From Larimichthys crocea (Eukaryota; Chordata; Actinopteri; Sciaenidae), in assembly GCF_000972845.2 (NCBI RefSeq), contig NC_040032.1:14845358-14909357 (forward strand): a stretch of DNA of 64,000 bases. Direction: 5' to 3'. The notes beneath the pieces are model-generated. The model had not been told where the DNA came from and did no database searches. It saw only the letters and a list, made by a program, of their open reading frames with translations. Of the stretch, positions 1-18,665 are shown piece after piece. The stretch's first letter is position 1, and each line of letters starts with the position of its first letter. The position numbers and the translations under genes were made by a program.

Positions 1-650
1 GGTGTTAAATAGTACCTGTAGAAAGCTTCTACTTTTTAATTCTTATTATTTGGACAGCTGAAGACAGACAGGAAAGCAGAGAGACAGAGATGAGGGGACG
101 ACACGCAGCACTCAAACCCAGCAAGGACTCAGCTTTTTCGTCCACGAACACACAGTTCATGAGTTGGGCTAAATTAATTCGCTCATGATTAAAAATACGG
201 CGTCTCTTAAAAGTTCGACAGCTGTTTGAGTATATTTTAAGAGACGCTAATTAAAAACCCCACAGATCCGTATCGGCGTGTTTTATCTGACATGAAAACA
301 GAAAGCACCGTTATATTGGTGTCACTGCAAAGTTACTCCAGCAGAGTGAACTGTGGAAAGCAGCTCAGAGTTAGAGAGAGGAAGCAGCTCTCAGCAACGA
401 TGTATATGTTAAATTATTTAACATGTTCAAGTTATTTATTAAAGAAAGCAGCAAAGATTCACTATATTTGCCACAATATTTGGTAATTTGTGAATTTCTC
501 CCATCTAAAATCAGAGAGAGAGTGTCAAAGTGCGATATCAGTCGGGCTCTATTGTTAATGTATTTTCAAACGTGTCCTTCTGTACTTACAGGAATATAAC
601 GAGACTGTATACTACATGTTTTAATTGTGGTGTTTTCTTTCTGCCACCAG
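1..650 (+). other. Upstream intron of rps6ka4 (partial)
   Basis: This stretch precedes the first visible coding exon and ends in a polypyrimidine tract and CAG acceptor at 648-650. The expected N-terminal coding exon (acidic residues, then an ELRITE-like word) is not readable here, so exon 1 and the promoter should lie upstream. The only structure noted is a 13-bp inverted repeat at 200-212 and 235-247. Confidence 0.75.
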
Positions 651-8176
<7,526 letters not shown>

Positions 8177-10727
8177 CTTAGACGGCAGGGGGGACATAGC
8201 AGAAGGAAAATGAAGTGGTATGTGCTTATACTGGCAACACGATGTCCTCCAGCGGTGATAGGGTCACCACGGTTCCAAAAAATTTAAATATACTGACAAA
8301 CCAAAAGACTGGTTTAGGTTAGTTTTAAGTTTTCAATACAAAATCGAATGAATACGAAACTTCATTCATCATGCCACATCCTCCCCAAATCAATCATGTA
8401 TTTTTCTTGAGAGAAGATGATAAAGGTCTAAAAATCTGTGGCCTTGGGGGAGAAAAACAGTCAGTATTTTCTCACCATAATATGGTGACATCACACACTA
8501 AAGTTAAACAAATGAGACAGTTACCTATATTCACTGTGGGTAAAAGAAACAGTGCCTGGCTACATAGGGTTAAAGGGAAAAAGGAGCCATACATGAGCAG
8601 AAGCCATATATACAGCAAAGCAGTGAATATATATCAATTGAGCCGCTGTGGATACACACAGATTTGCACATTAGCAAATGAATAGTCCTTCCAGAAATTA
8701 GCAGGCGTAACCCTTTTGATTGTATCAAGTTATTTGTGCCATTGCCTTGTTTATAAGGGGATATTCAGACAGGACCAGGCGCTGCAGCATCGCTGCAATG
8801 TCAATGTCAGCACTCCTTCACTCTCATTCGCTGTCTAAGTCTCTTAACCATCGGACACAAACCAAATTAAACTTCTTTGTGACACTATTTTGCAGCGTAA
8901 AATTGCGAGCCAGGCACATATTTTTAGAAGCTGGTACATGAAATAAACAAAGCAAGAACACAACAGGTGTCAGTGTTTAGCCGGTGAATTCACCTGAGTA
9001 GTCTCAGAGACATTTAAGGCCGACTGTGGAAGGTTTAACCGCTCTGGCGGCTGCAACATGACGTTTGGCTGCGTTTTTTCCCAAAAGTTGGCTTAATTTC
9101 TCCACGCTGCGTTTTTTTAGTGGACACAAATGGACTACCTACACCCAAATCAATGGAAAATCTCTGTTTTCGACACAGCGCCGGATCCTGTCTGATCCTG
9201 CCCCTTAAAGATTGGCAAAAAATAAATAAAATAAACAGCAAAAGTTTGGCCACAACTGTTGGGGCCGTATGTCGGCACTCTGCTCTGTAAGGAGAGCAGC
9301 AATGTGGAAACTTCCATTGTGTTGGTTAAGCAAAAAAAAAATATCCAGATGTTTGCACTATTTGCAAAGAATGTAAATGTGAATGATCAAATGGTAAAAA
9401 AAAAAAAAAATCTGGAAGGACTAAGTGCAGAGAGAAAGGAAACGTTGAGACTGCACAGGATGGAAAACGCTGTAAGTCTGTTGAAAAGATCGCGAAGCAG
9501 GCGCACCTCCGATACACTACCATGGACACAGTGGATGTCGTGATCGAAGTATATCGACAAACAATCCGAGTTTGACTTGAAGTGGTCGCAGTAACAGTCC
9601 AACAGTAGCACCTGGGGAAAAAAAACAAACAAGTAACAGGTTTAAGACACAGACGCAATCATGAAATGGAGTGTGATTTCTCTCGTCATCCTTGCTGTAA
9701 ATTTCTCGCATTATCGTGCCGGTCTGAAAATCTCTCGCATGCTAATCTGTCGTGATGATTAACCGTCAGAACTTTTTTCTATTTTATTTTATTTTATTTT
9801 TTGGTATCTCTCGGGCTCGCTGACGTCACCCAGAATGTTTTTATGCTACCTGAGTGTAGTTTGAGTGTTTGGAGCAAAATCCATTTTTGGTGATTTTTGC
9901 ACGAGCGTCGCCTTCAGGCTTGTGAATTTTTAAAAAGAAAAAGGGGCGTCACAGTTTTCTGTCACCCTTTGTCAGACCAGCGCCACATGCGGCTATCACG
10001 TACACACAATCTGATTTGATACAGTGAAATATCGTTGCAGTGTTCTTGCTGTCACCTGGGCTGTAAGGGTCACCCATGAAATATATATATATATGTATAT
10101 ACTCACCCTTGATTTAAAGCAAAAAGAAGATGTAATGATTTAAAAGTTGACAGCTGTTTTAATGGTATCTTAGTCTCCTGATGTAATTTGTTTTTATTGG
10201 ATTTTTTTCTCTCTTTTTTTTTACATGTTGCACAGTCAGTTGATCAATTAAACACATTTCAGCTTTAAAGGTGCTTTCACTGATATTTATTACATGTAAC
10301 TGATTTTGATGCTGTGGTAAATGGGATTATTTGAATTGGCTATTGTTGTGTTACCACCAGTCTGTGAGTGTGAGTGTGTGAGTGAGAGCATGAGTGACAC
10401 TGGGAGGTTGATCACGGCTGATATTTCTGTTCCAGATGAAGCATTATTGCAAGTTATGGTATTATTTTCTTGTTGTTGTTTGGCGCCTTCGTCTTTCGGA
10501 AGTTAAACTGGTTGTTTGTGTTTGAGCATTGAGATTTTTACTTAAATGTGCTGTTGCTTTTGTTGGTGTTGATATTCTTTTGTTGTAGTAAATTACATTT
10601 TTCTTTTCTCTCTCTCTCTCTCTTTTTTTTTAGCATTACTATTTTACTGAGATGCACTGTCACTGATGTCGTAACTGGGAAATTTATCTTTTGCACCAAG
10701 ATTTTTTTTTGGTTGGTGCAGAATAAA
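8177..10727 (+). other. Probable rps6ka4 3' UTR
   Basis: Non-coding sequence after the stop, extending to the best poly(A) candidate at 10722. An earlier end is possible: AATAAA also occurs at 8942-8947 (inside the inverted-repeat element) and clustered at 9221-9235. Length is therefore inferred. It contains short ATTTT repeats at about 9779-9800 and an AT run at about 10081-10094. Confidence 0.5.
8755..9206. mobile_element. MITE-like element with ~30-bp terminal inverted repeats
   Basis: The left end (AAGGGGATATTCAGACAGGA, then CCAGGCGCTG) pairs with the complement of the right end (AAGGGGCAGGATCAGACAGG, then ATCCGGCGCTG). The 452-bp interval encodes nothing. The class is not certain; a PIF/Harbinger-like MITE is one possibility. 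It lies inside the likely 3' UTR of rps6ka4. Confidence 0.55.
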
Positions 10728-10762
10728 CATTACTTTTAAATAGATAGTTGTGGTGTTTTGTC
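10722..10762 (+). terminator. Candidate poly(A) signal with GT-rich downstream element
   Basis: AATAAA at 10722-10727 is followed about 20 bp later by a GT-rich stretch (10747-10762). This hexamer plus downstream GU-rich arrangement is the usual vertebrate cleavage and polyadenylation context, on the same strand as rps6ka4. Confidence 0.5.
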
Positions 10763-10865
10763 TTTCAGGTGTTGTAATCATTCTGTGCATTGCTTGCAAT
10801 CAGAGTTCAAATACACAGATCCACTAGTACTGTTGTCCATATTGCCTCTTCTGCCTCCTATCTTA

Positions 10866-11177
10866 TCTAAATATTGGCAAAGACGTGGGTCATCAGCAGA
10901 GCTGAGGCAGGCAGAATGACACCTGTGTGCTCAAACAAGCCATCTGTAGTGGCACCTACCTGTCAATCTGCATAACTTTAATATAATTTGAACTTGTGAG
11001 TTATATAAAAATTCAGACAGACAGATGAACAGGGAAACTAGCTATAGAGACCAAAACAGTTTTTTGTACCAGGCTGTAAACATGTTTATTTCTGCTGTGA
11101 AGTTGCACATTGGACGTTCTGTAGCCAGCCTCAAGTGAACATTTGGTGAAGTGCAGTGGAGGTTGCCGCTTGGTTTA
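10866..11177 (-). repeat. Dispersed repeat family A, copy 1
   Basis: Reverse-orientation copy of the sequence at 18283-18665 and 48527-48960. Shared words include CCAGGCTGTAAACATGTTTA, TTTCTGCTGTGAAGTTG, CTATAGAGACC and GGCACCTACCTGTCAATC. Non-coding; it begins about 100 bp after the rps6ka4 poly(A) signal. Confidence 0.85.
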
Positions 11178-13049
11178 AAGTGTAATCAAATTATTGTGTG
11201 ATATCCTTTTTAACCATTTGACAGAAGCCGCTCCGACAACATCCTGATGTATGACCATCATTTCAGGATATATATCAGTGACAGAAAGGATCTTCTGAAC
11301 CAAGAGACAAGCAATGGAATAAACACAACAGACGACAAGTTGATGTTCGGTTCTCGGTTTAATATCAGCACTGTGGAGACCACAGACAATCTCATTCAAC
11401 ATAAAAGACACAGGCTTAATATACTCCTTTACATTTCTCTGGACATCCATTGTAATCTCTGATCAGCATTTAGGTTCTCCTGATGTTGATCCTTAGGAAC
11501 AACACCAACAATCATTGCAGGATGAGACCTTTTACAACAGTTTTATCTCCTATTTATAAGCTGTTATTCAAATATATCTTAACCCACCATTGTCAGCATC
11601 TATCTACAATAGTCCTGTCACCACAGTCAGTAATGTTCACAGAGACCTTGACCGTCATGAAGCACCTTTTTAGCATATTGCACAAAACAAAAGACGAAAT
11701 TAGAGTTTGAGTGGATTTCTGAGCATCTCAGATTTATCTGATCGTTGGCCAGGTTTCAGAGTCGCTCCCCTCTGGATGTGAAGGTCTTTTATCTTTAAAC
11801 ACTGCCGCTTTAAAACAGCAATTATTATGCTGCTGTAGATACTCCACCAAACCAAAGACAGTTTGCGGTTGAAACTCGATAACAGTGTCATAATAGTGTC
11901 AAATTCTGCTGTTGTGAGTTCCTTCCCAGCAATTCGCAGATTTGATTTTAAATGGCATCTTGTACTCGGGTGCTCCGTAAAACACTGAATAACAAATTCA
12001 GTGCAGATCATTTGAATTTGGTTATAGGCGGTCTTGACCGTGCAGATAATAAGCGTAAAAGTACTGCTGAGCTTATTCTCTGCCTATTTATTTCTGTTCT
12101 TCGGCGTGGTCTTCGTGTCCTTGAAATTCCTGAGCCTCATGTTGAAATCTCTGACTGGAATTTCTTTTATAGTAAAAGCATGTTAGATGGCATTAACAGG
12201 GGAGTAAGTAGAGTGAGTTTAACCCTCTTTATCTTTAGTCAAGCAGTCACTTTATCCTGCAGCTTGTGATGCTCATATCCTGCTGTACTGTACTGTTGTC
12301 TTTGTACCAAAGATGTAGCTTGTTAGCAGGGGCCTACAGTATCCCACTCTCTGTAATGAGTTCATTGGACCATTAGGTGGCTGCTGTGTGCCGTTTCATC
12401 TGTCCCTACATCTTTAGTGTTCCCTCTCATTTGCTACGAAAGATACAAACACTTTTGTAAATGTCAAATATTGGATTATTTTCTTACTTGATGTCATACA
12501 TGACTGTCAGCGGTTACGTGATATACTTTCCCCCATTAAATGCCGCTCAGGACAAGGTAGTAATTCACAGAGCAGGGCACAAAGAGCAGGACACAGTGTC
12601 CGCCCTAATGATACAAAAGCTTCATTACACAGGACAAGACACTAAATTACAGCCTGCAGACAAGACGCTGTGCAGTAAAGGGTTTGAGAAGCAGTGAGTG
12701 GAACACCTCTGTTGACTCTGAGCTGGATGTAATGAATATACAATACAAAACTGAAATATGAACATGAAATAGAGATGTGATCGATTGAAATTGTTGTAGA
12801 ACAGAGTCTTTATGAGTCACATTATAAGTGAGGGATCCTTTTTTATTTATTATTAGAAAGCAGGTATAGGTGCTGTATATTGTGAAAGTATCAAATCTCT
12901 CGATCCACTGAGAAATACACACATTTATTCAGAAACTGTGCCTTTAAACAAGCCGTCAAGACTTCCATAAGGTTGTGATGTCACAACTATACAGTCAGCG
13001 CCCTCAGCCACGCCTCCAGCTCAGCCAACCCAGACCAACCGTCCGTAAG
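11178..13049. other. Intergenic, no identifiable feature
   Basis: Short open frames on both strands (for example 11952-12269 +, 105 codons) have no recognisable domain or splice structure. I see nothing I can name here. Confidence 0.5.
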
Positions 13050-13465
13050 GTTATAAATATAACACCGTGTAGAAATTGGTGGTTTTGCGATTTAGTGACC
13101 CCACAAACATCAAGCAAGGTCAACAACACAAGACACAGCAGCCAGCTGATATTACTTACTACTCCAACAGCAAAAAGCCAAGCTCTGCGTCTGTTGTCCA
13201 GTCTTTTACTAAAAGTCAGTCCCAGATTTACTCTTGTCCAGCGGCTTCTTGTTCGGTCACTCTCTCCATAGCTTCCTCCGTCAACCTCCTGTTCGCCTCT
13301 GACATCATGTCCATAGAGGCCGCTAAGCCCCGGTAACATTGCCCGCTTGTCCAACTTCAGTTCTGTTGGCTCGACACCAACTCTGCTCCCCATCAGCATT
13401 CCCCAGTGTCCCAGGCCTGAAAACCTTCTCTTCCCTGTGGCACAAACACTAACACTCCTGTGCTG
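13050..13465 (+). repeat. Dispersed repeat family B, copy 1
   Basis: Matches 15646-16035 in the same orientation. Shared words include CAACAACACAAGACACAGCA, AAAGTCAGTCCCAGATTTAC, TTCGCCTCTG and AGCATTCCC. Insertions and deletions separate the copies. It explains a 165-codon minus-strand open frame at 13004-13501. Confidence 0.75.
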
Positions 13466-13887
13466 CTCTGAGCTCACAGTCCAGGGAAGCCGGGCTAACA
13501 AACTGAGCTAATATTAGTTGAGTTGAGGTGGAGCAGCCGGAGGACATCGGAAGGAAAAACCAGAAAGCTTACTGTCCGTAAAACACGATCCAGTTTCAGC
13601 AAAATCAGCGAAATAGCTGGCATTTTGAATGTTACGTACCCAGAGCACAAAGTTACATGTGTACAAAGTACAATCACTGGTGTGGCATTGAAATGATTTA
13701 AAATGTGTTATTTTATAGAAGACAAGTTAATCACTGGGACTTTAATAAGACAACATGCCCAGTTCTTAGAGCTCCAGAGAGATAGAAGGGATGTAAAACT
13801 ATATTGAGATGTTTTTTGGGGGTACTTAAGACCACAGAAATATGTATTAAAACATGAAATAAAACGGTGTACAATATGGGACCTTTA

Positions 13888-14120
13888 AGGTTCACCCTCT
13901 GGGCACCATTGATAGCAGTCTGTACCACATTTCATGGGATCCATCCAATGGTCCAATAGTTGTTGTGACATTTCACAAAACCACAAATGGTAAACTGATT
14001 CAGTGGGGTTCATCCTCTGAGCACCATGAATATACCTGCACCAGATTTCAATGCAAACGATCAAATAGTTGCTGAGATATTTCAAAATGATGAGATGATG
14101 ATGACATCGCCATAGACCCA
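13888..14120 (+). repeat. Teleost dispersed repeat with internal tandem duplication
   Basis: Two adjacent related units of about 120 bp, beginning GGTTCACCCTCTGGGCACCA (13890) and GGTTCATCCTCTGAGCACCA (about 14008). Both contain an ATTTCA...CAATAGTTG...GACATTTC-like core. A related sequence occurs at 49560-49740. Confidence 0.6.
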
Positions 14121-14458
14121 CAGGAGCGGGGTGATATTATATCGGTGGTGATGATGCATGTGATAACACAAAAGCAAGGAGAAACCAATAAAACTGATTG
14201 GCATGCTTTGCAGCCCACTCATTGATTGCTGGCAGCAGACGAATTCCCGGCTGAGCCTCTGGGCTAATCAAACTCTTCGCTTCACATATTCCACCGACTG
14301 TGTGCTGCAGCAAAGGCCGCTGTTATTGGCACCACATCGCTTACAAACAGCTGCACCTTCTGAAGGGCAGGACTTTTGTCTCTGCTGGAAGACACGAATG
14401 TTTACCCGTGAAAACTCACACTTTCACGTACAGCAAAGATGAAAGCCAGCAAAAAAAA

Positions 14459-14477
14459 GAAGAAGAAGAAGAAGAAA
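14459..14477 (+). repeat. (GAA)n microsatellite
   Basis: Short GAA run with flanking A-rich sequence. Confidence 0.85.
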
Positions 14478-15234
14478 AGAATCTGTTGGCACAGTAAATC
14501 CAAACTATGTTTAGATTTAGCAAATAATTAAATATTAATTAGAGGGTGGAATTAAAATGTCATCTTAAGAATATTAACAGTTCAGCAGACACCTTTGAAA
14601 GTGCTATGAAAGCTGTTATTCGATCTGCAGCGTACCAAAAATGTAAAAAATCCTTCGAGATGTGATCTTGTGGACAAATAATATTTTGCACTGAGTTACA
14701 TTCCCTTGTAGTGTGAGACCTTGCAGCTTTAACGAAGCGATAAAACGTAGTGTTGCACGACAAACAGGTCTGCAGCTGTGTGCTGAATGCAGCAGAGTAG
14801 CTGTGCAGCGCGTTTAAAAACTGTACACTAAGTGTTTTAACTAATGAGATATTTAACAGGCTATTAAAATATGTGGTTTGTGATATGTCACGAAATGTTG
14901 GCCATCAGGGACCCAAAATGCTCTGGTAGTTCACTGATATGTTTCACGAACTCTATCCATGGTCCTGAGCGCTGCACCATAAATTAAACACCACCGGGGG
15001 TCAGTAGGGTGCTTGGCACCGATAGCACGGCGAGCCATTGAGGAGCAATGGCTAACATGAATATAATGTGTCATTGAATCATTAATCAAATCAATCCCTG
15101 CGTGGATGATTTGCACAGAATAAATGTAATATATTGAGCACGACAAAGACGGAGCTGGATGGAACACTTGCTCAAAATCATCAATTACAGTCCGTGCGGC
15201 TTGGAAGAGACCCAACGACTGAGTGCAGTCAACG

Positions 15235-15237
<3 letters not shown>

Positions 15238-15279
<42 letters not shown>
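15238..15279 (+). repeat. (CA)21 microsatellite
   Basis: Uninterrupted CA dinucleotide array of 42 bp. It creates several shadow open frames with HTHT or VCVC repeats. Confidence 0.97.
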
Positions 15280-15281
<2 letters not shown>

Positions 15282-15619
15282 AAGGGTGGGAAACATTTAC
15301 CAGTAGCACCATCACACTGTAGGAATAATTCCCTTATTGATGAGTTTTCAGAGCGGATCACACATACAGATGTGGTCTGTGATTCCTCTATTAAGCAGTT
15401 CAATAGGCACAAAATGTGGATGTGGGCGGCACTGGGAAGCATCCGGTCACGATATTGACTTGTGTGTGTGAGATTTGTGACAGAATTATTAGACTGGAGG
15501 AATCAAATTTATGTGACGAGTGAATTTAAAGAAGCACACCTTCAGTTTTAGATGTGAAGGTCAGTTAACGCGTTGTTGGGAGCCCTGCTCGAGCTGTTAA
15601 AACAGTTGTATAATGTCAG

Positions 15620-16061
15620 TCTGTGACTCTGGGGGAGCTTTCTCTCTTGTGTTATATACAACACTGTGCAGAAATGTCAGCAAGAGCAACAACACAAGAC
15701 ACAGCAGCCATATTACTCACTAGTCTAACATCTAGAAGTTCAGCTCGGCGTCTGTGTCTCAGCGTTTTGTAACACCAAGCTCTCACCAACGACCAAAAGT
15801 CAGTCCCAGATTTACTTCTTGCTCAGTCACTTTCTCATTTTCTCTTCTTAGCTTCCTCCAGCAACGTCCTCTTCGGTCTCTTCGCCTCTGCCATTATGTC
15901 CACCGAGGCTGCTGAGCCCGGTTACACTGCCAGCACAACATGGCTCCACTCAGCATTCCCATGCACCCCCGGGCCTGAAAGCCTCTCTCTTCTTTCCCCA
16001 GTGGTCCAAAACGCCTGTGGTACAAACACGAACCGACTGTGACTCTGGAGGAGCTTTCTAA
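15620..16061 (+). repeat. Dispersed repeat family B, copy 2, with flanking 23-bp direct repeats
   Basis: The body (about 15646-16035) is homologous to 13050-13465. It is bracketed by near-identical words CTGTGACTCTGGGGGAGCTT (15621) and CTGTGACTCTGGAGGAGCTT (16038). They could be part of the family or arise by local duplication. Confidence 0.65.
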
Positions 16062-18282
16062 ACTCTCAAGAAAACAACCGCAACGATGTCACTGTGATGT
16101 CATCAGGGTGATAATCTAGACTTTTGACAATACGACAGGAAACCTGTGTAACAAATGGAAAAACACTGAGTTTGAAAACTGGTAGAGAAGTTCTGATGGA
16201 TGATTCTCGTTGAGTTGCATTCTGGGAATTGTAGGAACCAGACTTTTGAAGCCTGGCAGCATCTGCTGCACCAATTTTGTGTCCCCAAACTTTCATAAAC
16301 GTGCAATATTAAATCACCAGAACAACTCTTTTAAACACAAAGTCCTCCTTTTGCCATACTTGCCAACATTGTCTGGTGTGTTGTTGCTTTTAGTTGGATA
16401 AATTAATATATGAAGCACCATAAACTTGTCATGATACAGGCATTGTTTACGTTCACTGCTGTAGGTTGATAACTGAACATATCAGAGACTAAGTTTTGAA
16501 CTGGATGACATCGTTTGCGGTTTGTTGAAGAGGTTTCATTAACCTGAGGGTCAACAAATGTTCATAGCTTACAGCTTCATTTAATTGGAGTTTAAATTAA
16601 AAATAACCACTTAGGAGATTTTCACCTGGAAGTGACAGTTTATAAATTAAAGGCGGTGTGAAAATGAATACTTTTTCAGCTGATGGCCGACTCCTCTTCC
16701 TCTCTGTACTGAGGATGGGAGTACACTTAAGCTTTATGTAAATGCTGAGTGCACCGTTAAACACGCTTGTGTTGGAGAGCGATCCTTTGTCGTGCACATC
16801 TACTTCCTTCCTCATACCTTCATCCTGTGACTCAGTGGCATTTACACAAATACACTTTAATTCTGCAGTGGCCATCATGTGTGAATAGATCTCAGGGATG
16901 TGAGTCATGCAGTGCACGTTGAGATGCTTTCACGTAAACAGGTATTGGAAGGAAGAATGTAGATTTCTCAAGGAGCTTTGCTAAATTGACTGGGAGGATG
17001 GCGACAGAGCTGACTGTATTTTGATTGTATAAGAGCTGCTGATAGAAATGTCTTCGCTTTGTGTTTCTCTTTGCCCTCCACCCTCTCACCCCTCTAAGTA
17101 AAAGAGCTTTCACTAACCGACACGTACTCAGAACAGAGAAGGCGCGTATTGATTCAGCAGCTAAAAAGGCATTTTCAATTCACATACCATTTAAACAGCC
17201 TTCGCTACACTTTTTACTCCACCAGTTCCATTAACCTCACCCTCCCCTCTGGCACCCATCGCCCCTCTCACTGTGTGTTAACCCCGTCCACTTTATTCTC
17301 CTCCCATCGTTTCTGGTTCAGCTGAGATTATGTTCATTACCTTTCCGCACACGTCCATCGTTTTCAGGGCGGGATCGCGCACTGATACAACTACCAGTGT
17401 GTTGTTAAAATGTAAAAATCACCACTGTTAATATCCAACAGGACGGTTTCTCTGCCAGTGATCCGCTTTAACAAGCCTGTTCAGACAGTTAAAGGTTCAG
17501 CTGGCAGAGGAGATGCCATGTACAAACAAAATCTGTGAAAAAAAGGTAAACTTTATTATAGAGTATAAAAAGCGACATCAGAGCCAACCTGAAAAGATGA
17601 CGAGGCAGCTTTTAAACATGTTGAATATGTCAAACTGAGAGTGCGGGGCGTGATGAAGAGCTCTCACAAAGAGGAGGAAGGAGCTGAACAAAATAACAGG
17701 GGGGTAAAATCATGGACTGGTATGATTTCCTAAGCTTTTGTGTGATATAAATTATGAGGCATATCTATCTCTCCGGCATTGTTAAGTGCACCTCCTCGGT
17801 ATCTGATCTGCAGGGCTGTGAGCAGTTTATTAAAAATGGAAGTCATTCTAAATGAGCCTGTAATGCTCAACCCTTTCAGGCAATCTTAATGGATCCCAGC
17901 CTATCTCTGACAAGGTTAAACGCTTGAAGAGACAGCGAGAAACGTTAACAGACTAGATTATAGAGAGAGATGAATACCAACCAGGACATAGATTCAGATG
18001 GAACGTTAGACACTCTCATGAATGAACCCGGCGAGTGTGTTTACATGTATCAGATATGAACAGCTCAAGAATATGTTGACCTCCTACTGTAGCCTTCATA
18101 TTATCGATTCTCCGTAATGTCTTATGTATTGCGGCGTTCTAACTGAATTATCAGAGGAAGAAGTGGCCTTCAAAGCTCGGCATAGGTGGACAACACTTGC
18201 AAATAGAAAGCTGCAAGTCACACAAAACACAATGGGAAACTAAAATCGTTTTATTTGTTGTGGCATGGTTTGTGGCCAAGCT
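16062..18282. other. Intergenic, no identifiable feature
   Basis: Unique-looking sequence without splice-supported coding potential. Short reverse-strand frames at 16066-17113 show no domain. Confidence 0.5.
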
Positions 18283-18665
18283 TCAACTTCCATGGCTGTG
18301 AAGTGCCAAAAACTGGAGTTCCTCGAACAACCGCTTGAGGCTGGCTACAGTTAAAAAGTCCAACTTCACAGCAGAAATAAACATGTTTACAGCCTGGTAC
18401 AAAAAACTGTTTTGGTCTCTATAGCTAATTTCCCCGTTCATGACAACTGTACTGTGTCTGAATTTTTATACAACTCACTTGTTCAAACTATATTAAGGCT
18501 TAAAGTTATGCAGAATTAAAAGCATGGCAGCTTTGATTGACAGGTAGGTGCCGTTACAGATGTTTAAGCACCCAGGTGTCATTCAGCCCACCTCAGGTTC
18601 TCCAATGCCGATTTTTTTAGATTAAATGCCAACATGGCGACCACGTTTTGAGCTTCAAATTGGCG
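18283..18665 (+). repeat. Dispersed repeat family A, copy 2
   Basis: Contains AGTGCCAAAAACTGGAGTTC, GAGGCTGGCTACAG, TCCAACTTCACAGCAGAAAT and GATTGACAGGTAGGTGCC, shared with the other three copies. Orientation matches copy 3 and is opposite to copies 1 and 4. Confidence 0.85.

Noticed and set aside
11952..12269. 105-codon + strand open frame with regular-looking protein
   Set aside because: No domain, no splice sites or Kozak-like support, and an equally long open frame overlaps its start on the other strand; left as unclassified.
13004..13501. 165-codon minus-strand open frame
   Set aside because: Lies across a dispersed repeat whose second copy (15646-16035) does not keep the frame.
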